Source: Candidatus Altarchaeota archaeon
GTDB taxonomy: Archaea > Altiarchaeota > Altiarchaeia > IMC4 > SCGC-AAA252-I15
Length of the DNA stretch: 5,781 nt
Direction: 5' to 3'
Assembly (NCBI GenBank): GCA_018815265.1
Contig: JAHIYG010000116.1
Location: forward strand, 1 to 5,781
The translations under genes and the position numbers were made by a program. Numbering within the stretch: the first letter of the stretch is position 1; the number at the start of each line of letters is the position of its first letter. Of this stretch, positions 1 to 5,533 are shown one piece after another. Below the pieces are notes generated by a model. It was not told where the DNA came from and searched no databases. It saw nothing but the letters and a program-made list of their open reading frames with translations.

Positions 1-2
1 AT

Positions 3-335
3 AGATTCAACAACTCTGTTGGGTTAGAGAAGAAACAACCTCCGGCAATGGATTTATCCCCTGAGGAGCAAAGCTATCTTGACCAGTTAAACACTTCAGG
101 CCAAGTCAACATGAAAGGCTCGGATTCTGTCGAAAAATTCAGGGAGCAGTTCAGTGTTGATGACAACGTGGCTCAGCAAAAAATCAGGGCCTGGAGGCAA
201 CATACTGATTCGATGTCTTCTGGCAAAGCCACCTCTGACGATGGCGGACAGGAAAGCCCTAAAGACACAGGCAGCCCCCCACCTAAGCCACCAAAGAAAG
301 ACAATTCTGGAAAGCAGGAAAAAGACAGCGACTAA
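3..335 (+). CDS. Hypothetical protein, C-terminal part, with charged proline-rich tail (5'-partial)
   Basis: I do not recognise this protein. The reading frame is open to the left edge of the window. An internal ATG at 48 would give 95 residues, but it has neither a Shine-Dalgarno site (the bases before it, CCTCCGGCA, are unlike one) nor a TATA-like box near -26. The 15 codons before it also read like coding sequence (EKKQPPA just before the Met), so I infer that the true start lies outside the window. Numbered from the ATG, residues 4-52 look helical and soluble (SPEEQSYLDQL, then VEKFREQF and AQQKIRAWRQH). Residues 55-95 are low complexity, rich in Ser, Asp, Lys, Gly and Pro (GSPPPKPPKK), and probably disordered. 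No signal peptide, membrane segment or cysteine motif is visible. The gene converges on AMP phosphorylase: its TAA (333-335) and the opposite TAG (332-334) share the bases CTAA. A start at 48 remains possible. Confidence 0.6.
   Translation, partial: RFNNSVGLEKKQPPAMDLSPEEQSYLDQLNTSGQVNMKGSDSVEKFREQFSVDDNVAQQKIRAWRQHTDSMSSGKATSDDGGQESPKDTGSPPPKPPKKDNSGKQEKDSD
290..326 (-). terminator. Possible U-rich terminator after AMP phosphorylase
   Basis: Just past the TAG of the AMP phosphorylase gene the minus strand carries pyrimidine-rich runs (GTCTTTTTCC at 317-326 and GTCTTTCTTT at 295-304) without a clear hairpin. Archaeal polymerase can stop at U-rich tracts, so this may end the transcript. It is the antisense of Lys-rich codons in the convergent gene, so the T-runs could be coincidental. 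Confidence 0.25.
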
Positions 336-1834
336 GTCACTTCCTCTAGTATGAGTCCGCCCACCCTTATCGGTGTTAGCTGTTGTGCGAGTTTTATGGC
401 ATCTTCTAATTTGCTCTCATTGGATGAGTGGATGGTGTATAATATGCCTCCCTCTTCTACGTCGTCTCCAACACATGCCTTCAGGTCAATACCTCCTCCA
501 TGGTCTTTCGGCGCTCCAGATGCTCTGGCAATCTTGGATATTGTCTTTGAGTCGATTGAGTTGACCTTTCCAGTTCTAGCAGACAAGACATCATATGTGT
601 ATTTTCCCAATGCGACGGTTTCAGGTGTTATGTTCGGGTTTCCGCCTTGTGCCTCAATTATTTCCATCATTTTTTCCTTGGCTTGTCCGGACTTCAATAT
701 CTTCTCTGCCATATCCCTCCCTTCACCAACTCTTGCCTTACCAGCCAACTCAAGGACTGCAGCAGCCAAGTCAATGCTTTTATTTGTTAAATCGCTCGGA
801 CCTCTTCCTTCAAGGCATAAGAGCACGTCTCGGGCCTCCAATGCTGGGCCGATTCCCATGCCTATTGGCGAGCTGCCGTCTGACACAATGCATTTTGTCT
901 TAATCTCAAGTCTCTCACCCAACTGTATGAATTTCCTAGCCAGATGATGTGCAGTCTCCATATCCTCTATCTTGGCTCCCTTGCCTACTGGAATGTCAAT
1001 TATCAGGTAGTCTGAGCCGACGCTTTTTTTCTTGGCCATGACAGAAGCCAACACCTGCCCCTCCGGATCGATCGAGAGGGGATACTCGACCTTTATTATC
1101 TTATCGTCTGCTGGTGCGAGATTCACTGCCCCACCCCATACTATGCATCCTCCAGTTTTCTTTACTATCTCCTTCAGCTCCTTTATGCTGAAGTTAACCT
1201 TAGCCAACACTTCCATAGTGTCTGCAGTGCCGGCTGGGGATGTTATTGCGCGGGAGCTTGTCTTTGGCATAGTAAGGCCTGCGGCGCAGATTATTGGCAC
1301 TACAATCATGGTGGTCCTGTTTCCCGCCACGCCCCCGATGCAGTGTTTGTCGACGACTTCATCACCGAAGTCTATCTGTTCTCCAGTCTCCACAATCGCC
1401 TGCGTCAAAGCGACTGTCTCGTCCATGTCATATCCTTTGATATATGATGCTACGACAAGGGCTGTCAACTCCACATCTGACAGGTTGTTGTCTACAATGT
1501 CTTGGACAATAGATATTATCTCGTGGCCGTGCAAATGTTGGCCTTTAAGTTTTTTCTTGATGAATTCAATAGACTTTGGCCTTGGCGCCTCGATTATGTT
1601 GACTACGTCGTTTCTCGCAAGTGCCAGCTCTTTTTTGACTTCTTCAAAGACTGCTATTTCCCCCTGTGAAACAATGGATGTGGTGGCGTCAATGATGGCT
1701 GTGACAGATGACTTCCCCTTGCTTATCTTTATCCTGTCACCTACGTGGACTCCAAGTTCCTTCATATCCTCTTCGTTCATGACGACAATCGGTTTGCCTG
1801 TCTCTATCTCGTAGAATTTTACTGTTGCTTCCAT
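332..1834 (-). CDS. deoA: AMP phosphorylase (archaeal thymidine phosphorylase family)
   Basis: Catalyses phosphorolysis of AMP (and other NMPs) to the free base and ribose 1,5-bisphosphate, the first step of the archaeal AMP / type III RuBisCO pathway; cytosolic. The 500-residue length matches the archaeal enzymes (about 500), which carry an extra N-terminal domain (here about 1-85) absent from bacterial thymidine phosphorylase. Next come the helical region and phosphate-binding domain (about 86-400) and a C-terminal PYNP-type domain (about 410-485). Visible motifs are DKHCIGGVAGNRTT (162-175), the family signature SSRAITSPAGTADTMEVL (193-210), SIDPEGQ with the expected catalytic Asp256, Ser264 and Lys288. 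All the nucleotide- and phosphate-contacting positions I know for the family appear intact. The ATG at 1834 is the natural start, and a TATA-like box lies about 32 nt upstream. The gene is 38 bp downstream of nurA on the same strand. The archaeal N-terminal domain and TSPAGT signature argue for an AMP rather than a pyrimidine-nucleoside substrate. Confidence 0.95.
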   Translation of the reverse strand: MEATVKFYEIETGKPIVVMNEEDMKELGVHVGDRIKISKGKSSVTAIIDATTSIVSQGEIAVFEEVKKELALARNDVVNIIEAPRPKSIEFIKKKLKGQHLHGHEIISIVQDIVDNNLSDVELTALVVASYIKGYDMDETVALTQAIVETGEQIDFGDEVVDKHCIGGVAGNRTTMIVVPIICAAGLTMPKTSSRAITSPAGTADTMEVLAKVNFSIKELKEIVKKTGGCIVWGGAVNLAPADDKIIKVEYPLSIDPEGQVLASVMAKKKSVGSDYLIIDIPVGKGAKIEDMETAHHLARKFIQLGERLEIKTKCIVSDGSSPIGMGIGPALEARDVLLCLEGRGPSDLTNKSIDLAAAVLELAGKARVGEGRDMAEKILKSGQAKEKMMEIIEAQGGNPNITPETVALGKYTYDVLSARTGKVNSIDSKTISKIARASGAPKDHGGGIDLKACVGDDVEEGGILYTIHSSNESKLEDAIKLAQQLTPIRVGGLILEEVT

Positions 1835-1860
1835 AGTTTGGGTAACTGATTAGACGGCAT

Positions 1861-1870
1861 AAAATATAAA
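1861..1870 (-). promoter_or_regulatory. TATA-like box of the AMP phosphorylase gene
   Basis: On the minus strand this reads TTTATATTTT, centred about 32 nt before the ATG at 1834. Transcription starting 26 nt downstream would give a leader of about 6 nt, too short for a Shine-Dalgarno site, and none is visible. It lies in the 38-bp gap after nurA, so the gene probably has its own promoter despite the shared orientation. The same T-rich run could also help end the nurA transcript. Confidence 0.55.
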
Positions 1871-1872
1871 CG

Positions 1873-2868
1873 TCAGCTTGTTCGAAGCTCCCGGTATTTC
1901 AGCCCCAATCCTTTCTCCTGAATGAGCATATCCAGTATCCCGTTCACTTTCACCCTCCTTGTGAGGTAATCTGCAATCCTTAGGGGGTATGTCTGTGGGT
2001 GCAGTATGTCATCTTCCATCTGCCATATGCCGGCTAGGGCTGCCAACTCCTTTTCAAAATCGTCGTAGTTGAACTCCCACCTGACAGTCAAGGGCTCGGT
2101 AGTGTCTGGTTCATGGGGTAGTTTTTTTCCTGGCAGCTTTACATAGCATATGTTTACTCCATTGTCTTTTTCAACAACATACTCTCCCTCATCCAATGCG
2201 ATGTCGAAAAGGAGTATGTCAGTGAAACTATACCCTATTTTTTGCGCAACCCCTGCAGAGTGGCTGTCTTCCACCATACCAACAGTCTTTTTTGACCTGA
2301 GAAATCTTTTGAATTCCGTGTCTGCAGCCTTTCCTTCAGGGTATTTCACACCTTTTTCTGCGCTGCCAATGTTAGTGGTAAGACTTCCATCCACTAGTAT
2401 CAAGTCGATGTCAACACCTTCGGCATCCAGTTGGGCTATTGATGTGTTGAATATCTTTGACTCCTCATATAGTCGTTGGTGTACTGCCCGCACGTCGGCA
2501 TCCACATATGGTGTGATTTCCCCTATACTGACTTTGTTGGCGAACTTGAGGCTGTGGTATGGTATTTTGCTGTGTCCTACAAGAGAATCAGAATGCATTA
2601 CTCCGTCAAACACTGCATATACTGCCACGGCATTTGTAGCCCATAAGGCATGGTATCTGAGCTCCTTAAATGCCATGGAACAGTCTGCAGCAAGGAATCT
2701 GAGTTTTCCGTTTCCGGGTTTTAACCTTTTTATTGCATAACCTGCACTCTCTATCTGGAGCCTTAGGGAACTCCGCTCTATTGTTTCGCCTTCGTCCAGC
2801 GTGAGTGTTTTGAACAACTCATCAAGTCCGTCTAATTCAAACCCTGTGTCTTTTTCTAAGGGTTTCAT
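1873..2868 (-). CDS. nurA: NurA-family 5'-3' nuclease (DNA double-strand break repair)
   Basis: Proposed NurA nuclease. In archaea NurA works with the HerA translocase (and Mre11-Rad50) to resect DNA ends. The 331-residue length is usual. NurA-like landmarks, in order, are: motif I after a hydrophobic strand, FLAADCSMAF with Asp62; an acidic helix, LYEESK (133-138); a second hydrophobic strand ending in Asp160, LILVDGSLTT (156-165); VGMVEDSHSAGVA (196-208), resembling the family's Lys-Asp-Ser region; and a C-terminal TYPLRIADYLTRR (293-305), matching the family's Tyr-Pro...Ala motif. Oddities are DCS instead of the usual DGS at motif I, Glu200 where Lys is common, and Asp300 where a His often stands. 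The gene starts 6 bp after the DUF835 gene, with a weak AGTGA Shine-Dalgarno-like site overlapping that gene's stop. No herA, mre11 or rad50 is in the window. Family assignment is from motif pattern and length, so moderately confident; the activity is inferred. Confidence 0.75.
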   Translation of the reverse strand: MKPLEKDTGFELDGLDELFKTLTLDEGETIERSSLRLQIESAGYAIKRLKPGNGKLRFLAADCSMAFKELRYHALWATNAVAVYAVFDGVMHSDSLVGHSKIPYHSLKFANKVSIGEITPYVDADVRAVHQRLYEESKIFNTSIAQLDAEGVDIDLILVDGSLTTNIGSAEKGVKYPEGKAADTEFKRFLRSKKTVGMVEDSHSAGVAQKIGYSFTDILLFDIALDEGEYVVEKDNGVNICYVKLPGKKLPHEPDTTEPLTVRWEFNYDDFEKELAALAGIWQMEDDILHPQTYPLRIADYLTRRVKVNGILDMLIQEKGLGLKYRELRTS

Positions 2869-2874
2869 AAGAAT

Positions 2875-2879
2875 TCACT
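2875..2879 (-). promoter_or_regulatory. Weak Shine-Dalgarno-like site of nurA
   Basis: On the minus strand AGTGA lies 6 nt before the nurA ATG and overlaps the TGA stop of the DUF835 gene. It matches four of five bases of GGTGA. Its position fits re-initiation within a shared DUF835-nurA transcript. The other gene starts in the window look leaderless instead. Confidence 0.35.
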
Positions 2880-3762
2880 GTCCGTATTCTGTAAACCTTC
2901 TCTTCAGGAGGTGGAACTGCTGTTCTGTAAGTGTTTGGGGGTCTATGCCAAGTATTAGTCTGCTGTTGTGTTGGGCTACTACGTCTACTATCCCCTCTAC
3001 TAACTTGAGAACTTCCTCGAAACTGTTGTGGATTATGAGGTATTCTATGCAGTCTATAAGCACGGCTGTTTCCCCCCCGTTTGTCACGTAGTCCTTTACC
3101 ATGTGGGAGATTCCGGTGATGTCTGTGGGGTATAGGCTGTCGCCGTAGCTTTTTTCCTTTGTAAGCCAGATTATCGGTATCTTGAAGAGGTTGTGGTCTT
3201 CCCGCATCTTTGGCGGGTAACTCCTTGTTATGCAGAGGCCTGCGACGCCGTGCGTGACGAGGTCTGAAAACAAATCAAGGGCTTTTACCTTGTTTTGCCC
3301 GTCTTCTAATAGGATGTAGCTTTCTCCTTCTTTGATGTCGTATTTGGCTTTGGCCTTGCTTCTCGTCTCGGTTGTTGGCGTCATAGGCCTTAGTGTAAAA
3401 AGGTAGTCTCCGGTTGTTTTGATGTAGTGATACAGTCGGTATGTCCCAGTTGATATTGCGACTGCCATCATGAGCCTGGAGAATGTGTTGACGAAATATA
3501 GTGACTCATCAGTGAATATGAATGTTTCCCCCCCTAATGTGAACTTTCCGCTTATGGCAGTCAGTAGCAGGATGCTCAGGTTCAAAAGCAGCACCAGAAG
3601 CACTGACCCGAAAATCCAAAGCCATCCCTCCTCGTGCCGCTCTGATATGGAAATCCTCCTAAACAGCTTAATCCAGTATACTATGGCTGCGATTGATATG
3701 ACTATTGTCAGCATGTCCAGGTAGTCTCCTAATCCACTGCTTAATGGGGACATCAAATCCAT
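2875..3762 (-). CDS. Membrane-anchored DUF835 domain protein
   Basis: The function is unknown; DUF835 is an archaeal family without an established biochemical role. Residues 13-34 and 47-69 are clear hydrophobic segments. A third, weaker one at about 88-110 contains FSRLMMAVAIS. A linker follows, and then a soluble C-terminal domain (about 141-290) with the DUF835 pattern: GESYILLEDG (146-155), GLCITRSYPPKMR (175-187), IPIIWLTKE (195-203), TAVLIDCIEYLIIHNSF (232-248) and SRLILGIDPQTL (267-278). Alternating hydrophobic strands with LID at 235-237 resemble the RecA/KaiC fold and a Walker B strand, but no GxxxxGK[ST] Walker A is present, so ATP hydrolysis is unlikely. The start is the first of two close ATGs (3762 and 3753). 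The gene is probably first in a transcript with nurA, 6 bp downstream. The tight linkage suggests a shared process, possibly tethering or regulating the nuclease at the membrane; this is inference. Two copies of a 12-mer with a G7 run occur in the gene, and the frame is intact. Confidence 0.85.
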   Translation of the reverse strand: MDLMSPLSSGLGDYLDMLTIVISIAAIVYWIKLFRRISISERHEEGWLWIFGSVLLVLLLNLSILLLTAISGKFTLGGETFIFTDESLYFVNTFSRLMMAVAISTGTYRLYHYIKTTGDYLFTLRPMTPTTETRSKAKAKYDIKEGESYILLEDGQNKVKALDLFSDLVTHGVAGLCITRSYPPKMREDHNLFKIPIIWLTKEKSYGDSLYPTDITGISHMVKDYVTNGGETAVLIDCIEYLIIHNSFEEVLKLVEGIVDVVAQHNSRLILGIDPQTLTEQQFHLLKRRFTEYGQ

Positions 3763-3784
3763 CTTATAACATTTGTTTTAATCG

Positions 3785-3792
3785 CTTATTAG
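3785..3792. promoter_or_regulatory. Central TATA-like element of the DUF835 / HAD divergent promoter
   Basis: CTTATTAG (CTAATAAG on the other strand) sits in the middle of the 53-bp gap 3763-3815. Its centre is about 27 nt from both the HAD start codon (3816) and the DUF835 start codon (3762), the spacing expected for leaderless transcripts in both directions. The match to consensus is weaker than in the trm1/ubiX gap. Alternatives are TTATAA at 3764-3769 for the plus strand and TTTATGATATAG (3801-3812, minus strand). Confidence 0.4.
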
Positions 3793-3815
3793 TATTGCGG
3801 CTATATCATAAACCT

Positions 3816-4433
3816 ATGCTTAAGGCAGTAATCTTCGACTATGACGGGACTTTAGTCGATACAATACCTCAGATATACGGGGAGTATCTGCGGGCTATGA
3901 AGATTTTGGGTTTGAGGGAGATTGGCTTTGATGAATTCAAGAGGGTCATTGGATTGCCTTGGGAGAATGTTTTGACTACTCTGTGGCCTGGCATTGATGT
4001 TTCTGAATTTTCAAAGGTATATCGGAGCGGTATGGAGTCTCCTAAGCCGTTCCAGGATATGGATGAAGTCCTAAGGCGGCTTTCGAAAGACTATGTTTTG
4101 GCTATGCTTACTTCCCGGGGCGAGAAGACACTAACTCAGCAGGTTAATTCATTGAGTTTGGATATGGGGTTGTTCAAGAGGGTCTTTCACAGGAATAACA
4201 CACTATATCATAAGCCGGATGGGCGCGCGCTAAAGCAGGTTTGCGAGTCACTGTCCATCGCATCTTCTGATGCGGTTTATGTCGGTGACGGTTTTGTAGA
4301 TGCGGAATGCGCTAGAAATGCTGGGTGCAGATTCATTGGCGTCCTATCCGGCGGTTTGTCACGGGAGGATTTTGAGGGTGTCGGTGTTTCAGAAGTAATT
4401 TCTTCTATTTCCTTTTTGCCGAAAGTCCTTTGA
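3816..4433 (+). CDS. HAD-superfamily hydrolase, phosphoglycolate phosphatase-like
   Basis: A predicted cytosolic phosphatase of 205 residues. HAD motif I is FDYDGTLVD with nucleophile Asp8 and general acid/base Asp10. A helical C1-type cap spans about 15-85. Motif II is LAMLTSRG (Thr99/Ser100), the motif III Lys is K133 in YHKPDG, and motif IV is VYVGDGFVDAECARNAG with Asp158 and Asp162 for Mg2+. All catalytic residues are present, and the length fits the Gph/PGMB-like subfamily. The substrate cannot be told from sequence; phosphoglycolate or another small sugar phosphate is typical. I chose ATG 3816 because homologues begin just before motif I. A longer in-frame start at 3705 would add 37 residues that overlap the divergent DUF835 gene and look non-protein-like. 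A TATA-like element about 27 nt upstream and no Shine-Dalgarno site suggest a leaderless mRNA. The 3' end overlaps trm1 tail-to-tail by 29 bp. Confidence 0.9.
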   Translation: MLKAVIFDYDGTLVDTIPQIYGEYLRAMKILGLREIGFDEFKRVIGLPWENVLTTLWPGIDVSEFSKVYRSGMESPKPFQDMDEVLRRLSKDYVLAMLTSRGEKTLTQQVNSLSLDMGLFKRVFHRNNTLYHKPDGRALKQVCESLSIASSDAVYVGDGFVDAECARNAGCRFIGVLSGGLSREDFEGVGVSEVISSISFLPKVL

Positions 4434-5499
4434 CGGCGTCAACTAATTCTTTCGCCTCCATGTCTGTCCGTATGCCTGTGGGGTTGAAGTGCGTCCTTCT
4501 GAACAAGTAGCCTTCAGACTCTATCTTCTCTTTCAATTCCTCCATCTTAGGTGATGAAGTTTTTGCGAGCCTGCATATCTTGTGCAGGTCATAGTATGGC
4601 TTTGTTATGTCTTGTTCAGAACAAACCGACCCTATGAACTTCCTCAACTCTTCATCTTCTGCCTTTTCCATGATGCTTTCGCAGACTGTTCTGTCTGCGT
4701 ATTCACCCTGCCACAGCGGCCCTGCAGTTTTGAGTTTTGCCCCGCACCCGCATGTCTGCGCCAACTCATCCAGTCTCCTGTAGTCTCTCCACATGCATTT
4801 CACACAGTACTGCAGCCATCCCATACTCTTTAGTGTTTTTTTGGTTTTCCTGTTTACCTGCATCTGACATCGCATATAGTGTCTTGTCGAATGCGAGTAG
4901 ACTGGTGTTGCACCCATGTCGTGTCTTGTGAATGTCCTGGCGATGAAACCCAGGAGTATCCTCAACCCTATCTCGTTGTAGCAGTCACATCTTAGGGGGT
5001 GTGCATCGTATTTCCTAAGGCATGCGGTGGGGTAGGAGCCGGACAGTGCGCTTGTGTCTGTCGCGCAGACACCTAGTACTCCATTGTTTCTCACGCATGA
5101 TGTTGCTGCGTCGACGTATTCGACTGGGGGGCCGAAGGGGTCTAGGTCTACGAAGTCAAACCTCGACTTAGTTAGGATAACTCTTGCATCCTCTGCAGTG
5201 GTTGAAACCTTGACGTCGTTGATTTCAGCGTTTTTTCTAGCCGCCTGCAGCGCCTTAGGGTTTAGGTCGTTTAATGTGGCATGCACTCCCGCCTCTTTGG
5301 CGACTCTGATTCCCCTGGCGCCTGATGCTGTCATCACATCCAGGTAGTCTCTGGGTTCATAATGCTTTACTAAAAGGACGGTTATGTCCCTGTTCAATCT
5401 CATGTGGGGGTTGTAAAATACTTCCTCATCCTTTGTTATCCCTCCTTTCTCCGGAACTATGAGTTTTGTCTCCCCCTCCAAAACCTCTCTATACTTCAT
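4405..5499 (-). CDS. trm1: tRNA (guanine(26)-N2)-dimethyltransferase Trm1
   Basis: Methylates N2 of G26 in tRNA, using two S-adenosylmethionine to give m2,2G26, which stabilises the tRNA core. The 364 residues match archaeal Trm1. Visible features are the N-terminal VFYNPHMRLNRD (27-38), the SAM-binding motif I YLDVMTASGARGIR (52-65), an acidic strand end NDLNP (77-81), the catalytic DLDPFGPP (118-125), and CATDTSALSGSYP (145-157). A zinc-binding-like set of cysteines follows: C232 and C235 (CVKC) with C250 and C252 (CGC). The C-terminal domain has GPLWQGEY (260-267) and TGIRTDM (341-347). I chose the ATG at 5499. The frame stays open upstream to 5772, but that extension lies opposite ubiX and does not resemble Trm1, whereas the conserved core begins within about 10 residues of this Met. 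A good TATA box 27 nt upstream and only G before the ATG support leaderless translation. Confidence 0.97.
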   Translation of the reverse strand: MKYREVLEGETKLIVPEKGGITKDEEVFYNPHMRLNRDITVLLVKHYEPRDYLDVMTASGARGIRVAKEAGVHATLNDLNPKALQAARKNAEINDVKVSTTAEDARVILTKSRFDFVDLDPFGPPVEYVDAATSCVRNNGVLGVCATDTSALSGSYPTACLRKYDAHPLRCDCYNEIGLRILLGFIARTFTRHDMGATPVYSHSTRHYMRCQMQVNRKTKKTLKSMGWLQYCVKCMWRDYRRLDELAQTCGCGAKLKTAGPLWQGEYADRTVCESIMEKAEDEELRKFIGSVCSEQDITKPYYDLHKICRLAKTSSPKMEELKEKIESEGYLFRRTHFNPTGIRTDMEAKELVDAVKGLSAKRK

Positions 5500-5503
5500 C
5501 TCA

Positions 5504-5513
5504 TATATTATAA
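5504..5513 (+). promoter_or_regulatory. TATA box of ubiX
   Basis: The plus strand reads TATATTATAA, centred about 26 nt before the ubiX ATG at 5534, with no Shine-Dalgarno site in the 34-bp gap. A leaderless ubiX mRNA is inferred. The box lies between the trm1 TATA box and the trm1 start codon, so the two core promoters occupy the same DNA. Confidence 0.65.
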
Positions 5514-5522
5514 GCTGTGGTG

Positions 5523-5530
5523 TTTTATAG
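5523..5530 (-). promoter_or_regulatory. TATA box of trm1
   Basis: On the minus strand this reads CTATAAAA, close to the archaeal consensus, centred about 27 nt before the trm1 ATG at 5499. This places the predicted transcription start at or next to the start codon, so a leaderless mRNA is inferred. The box lies between the ubiX TATA box and the ubiX start codon. Confidence 0.7.
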
Positions 5531-5533
5531 ACT

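Noticed and set aside
351..947. Plus-strand open frames across the AMP phosphorylase gene (also 1032-1814)
   Set aside because: They are antisense to a clearly conserved enzyme, are Ser/Pro/Cys-rich and show no family motifs.
1024..1031. T-rich run on the plus strand as a possible terminator
   Set aside because: It is the complement of consecutive Lys codons (AKKKS) in AMP phosphorylase, and no plus-strand gene ends nearby.
2150..2740. Plus-strand open frame of 196 codons inside nurA
   Set aside because: It is the antisense shadow of a gene with recognisable NurA motifs and has no promoter or motif of its own.
3705..3815. 37-residue N-terminal extension of the HAD protein
   Set aside because: It overlaps the divergent DUF835 gene and the promoter gap, and HAD motif I normally starts a few residues after the initiator Met, as with ATG 3816.
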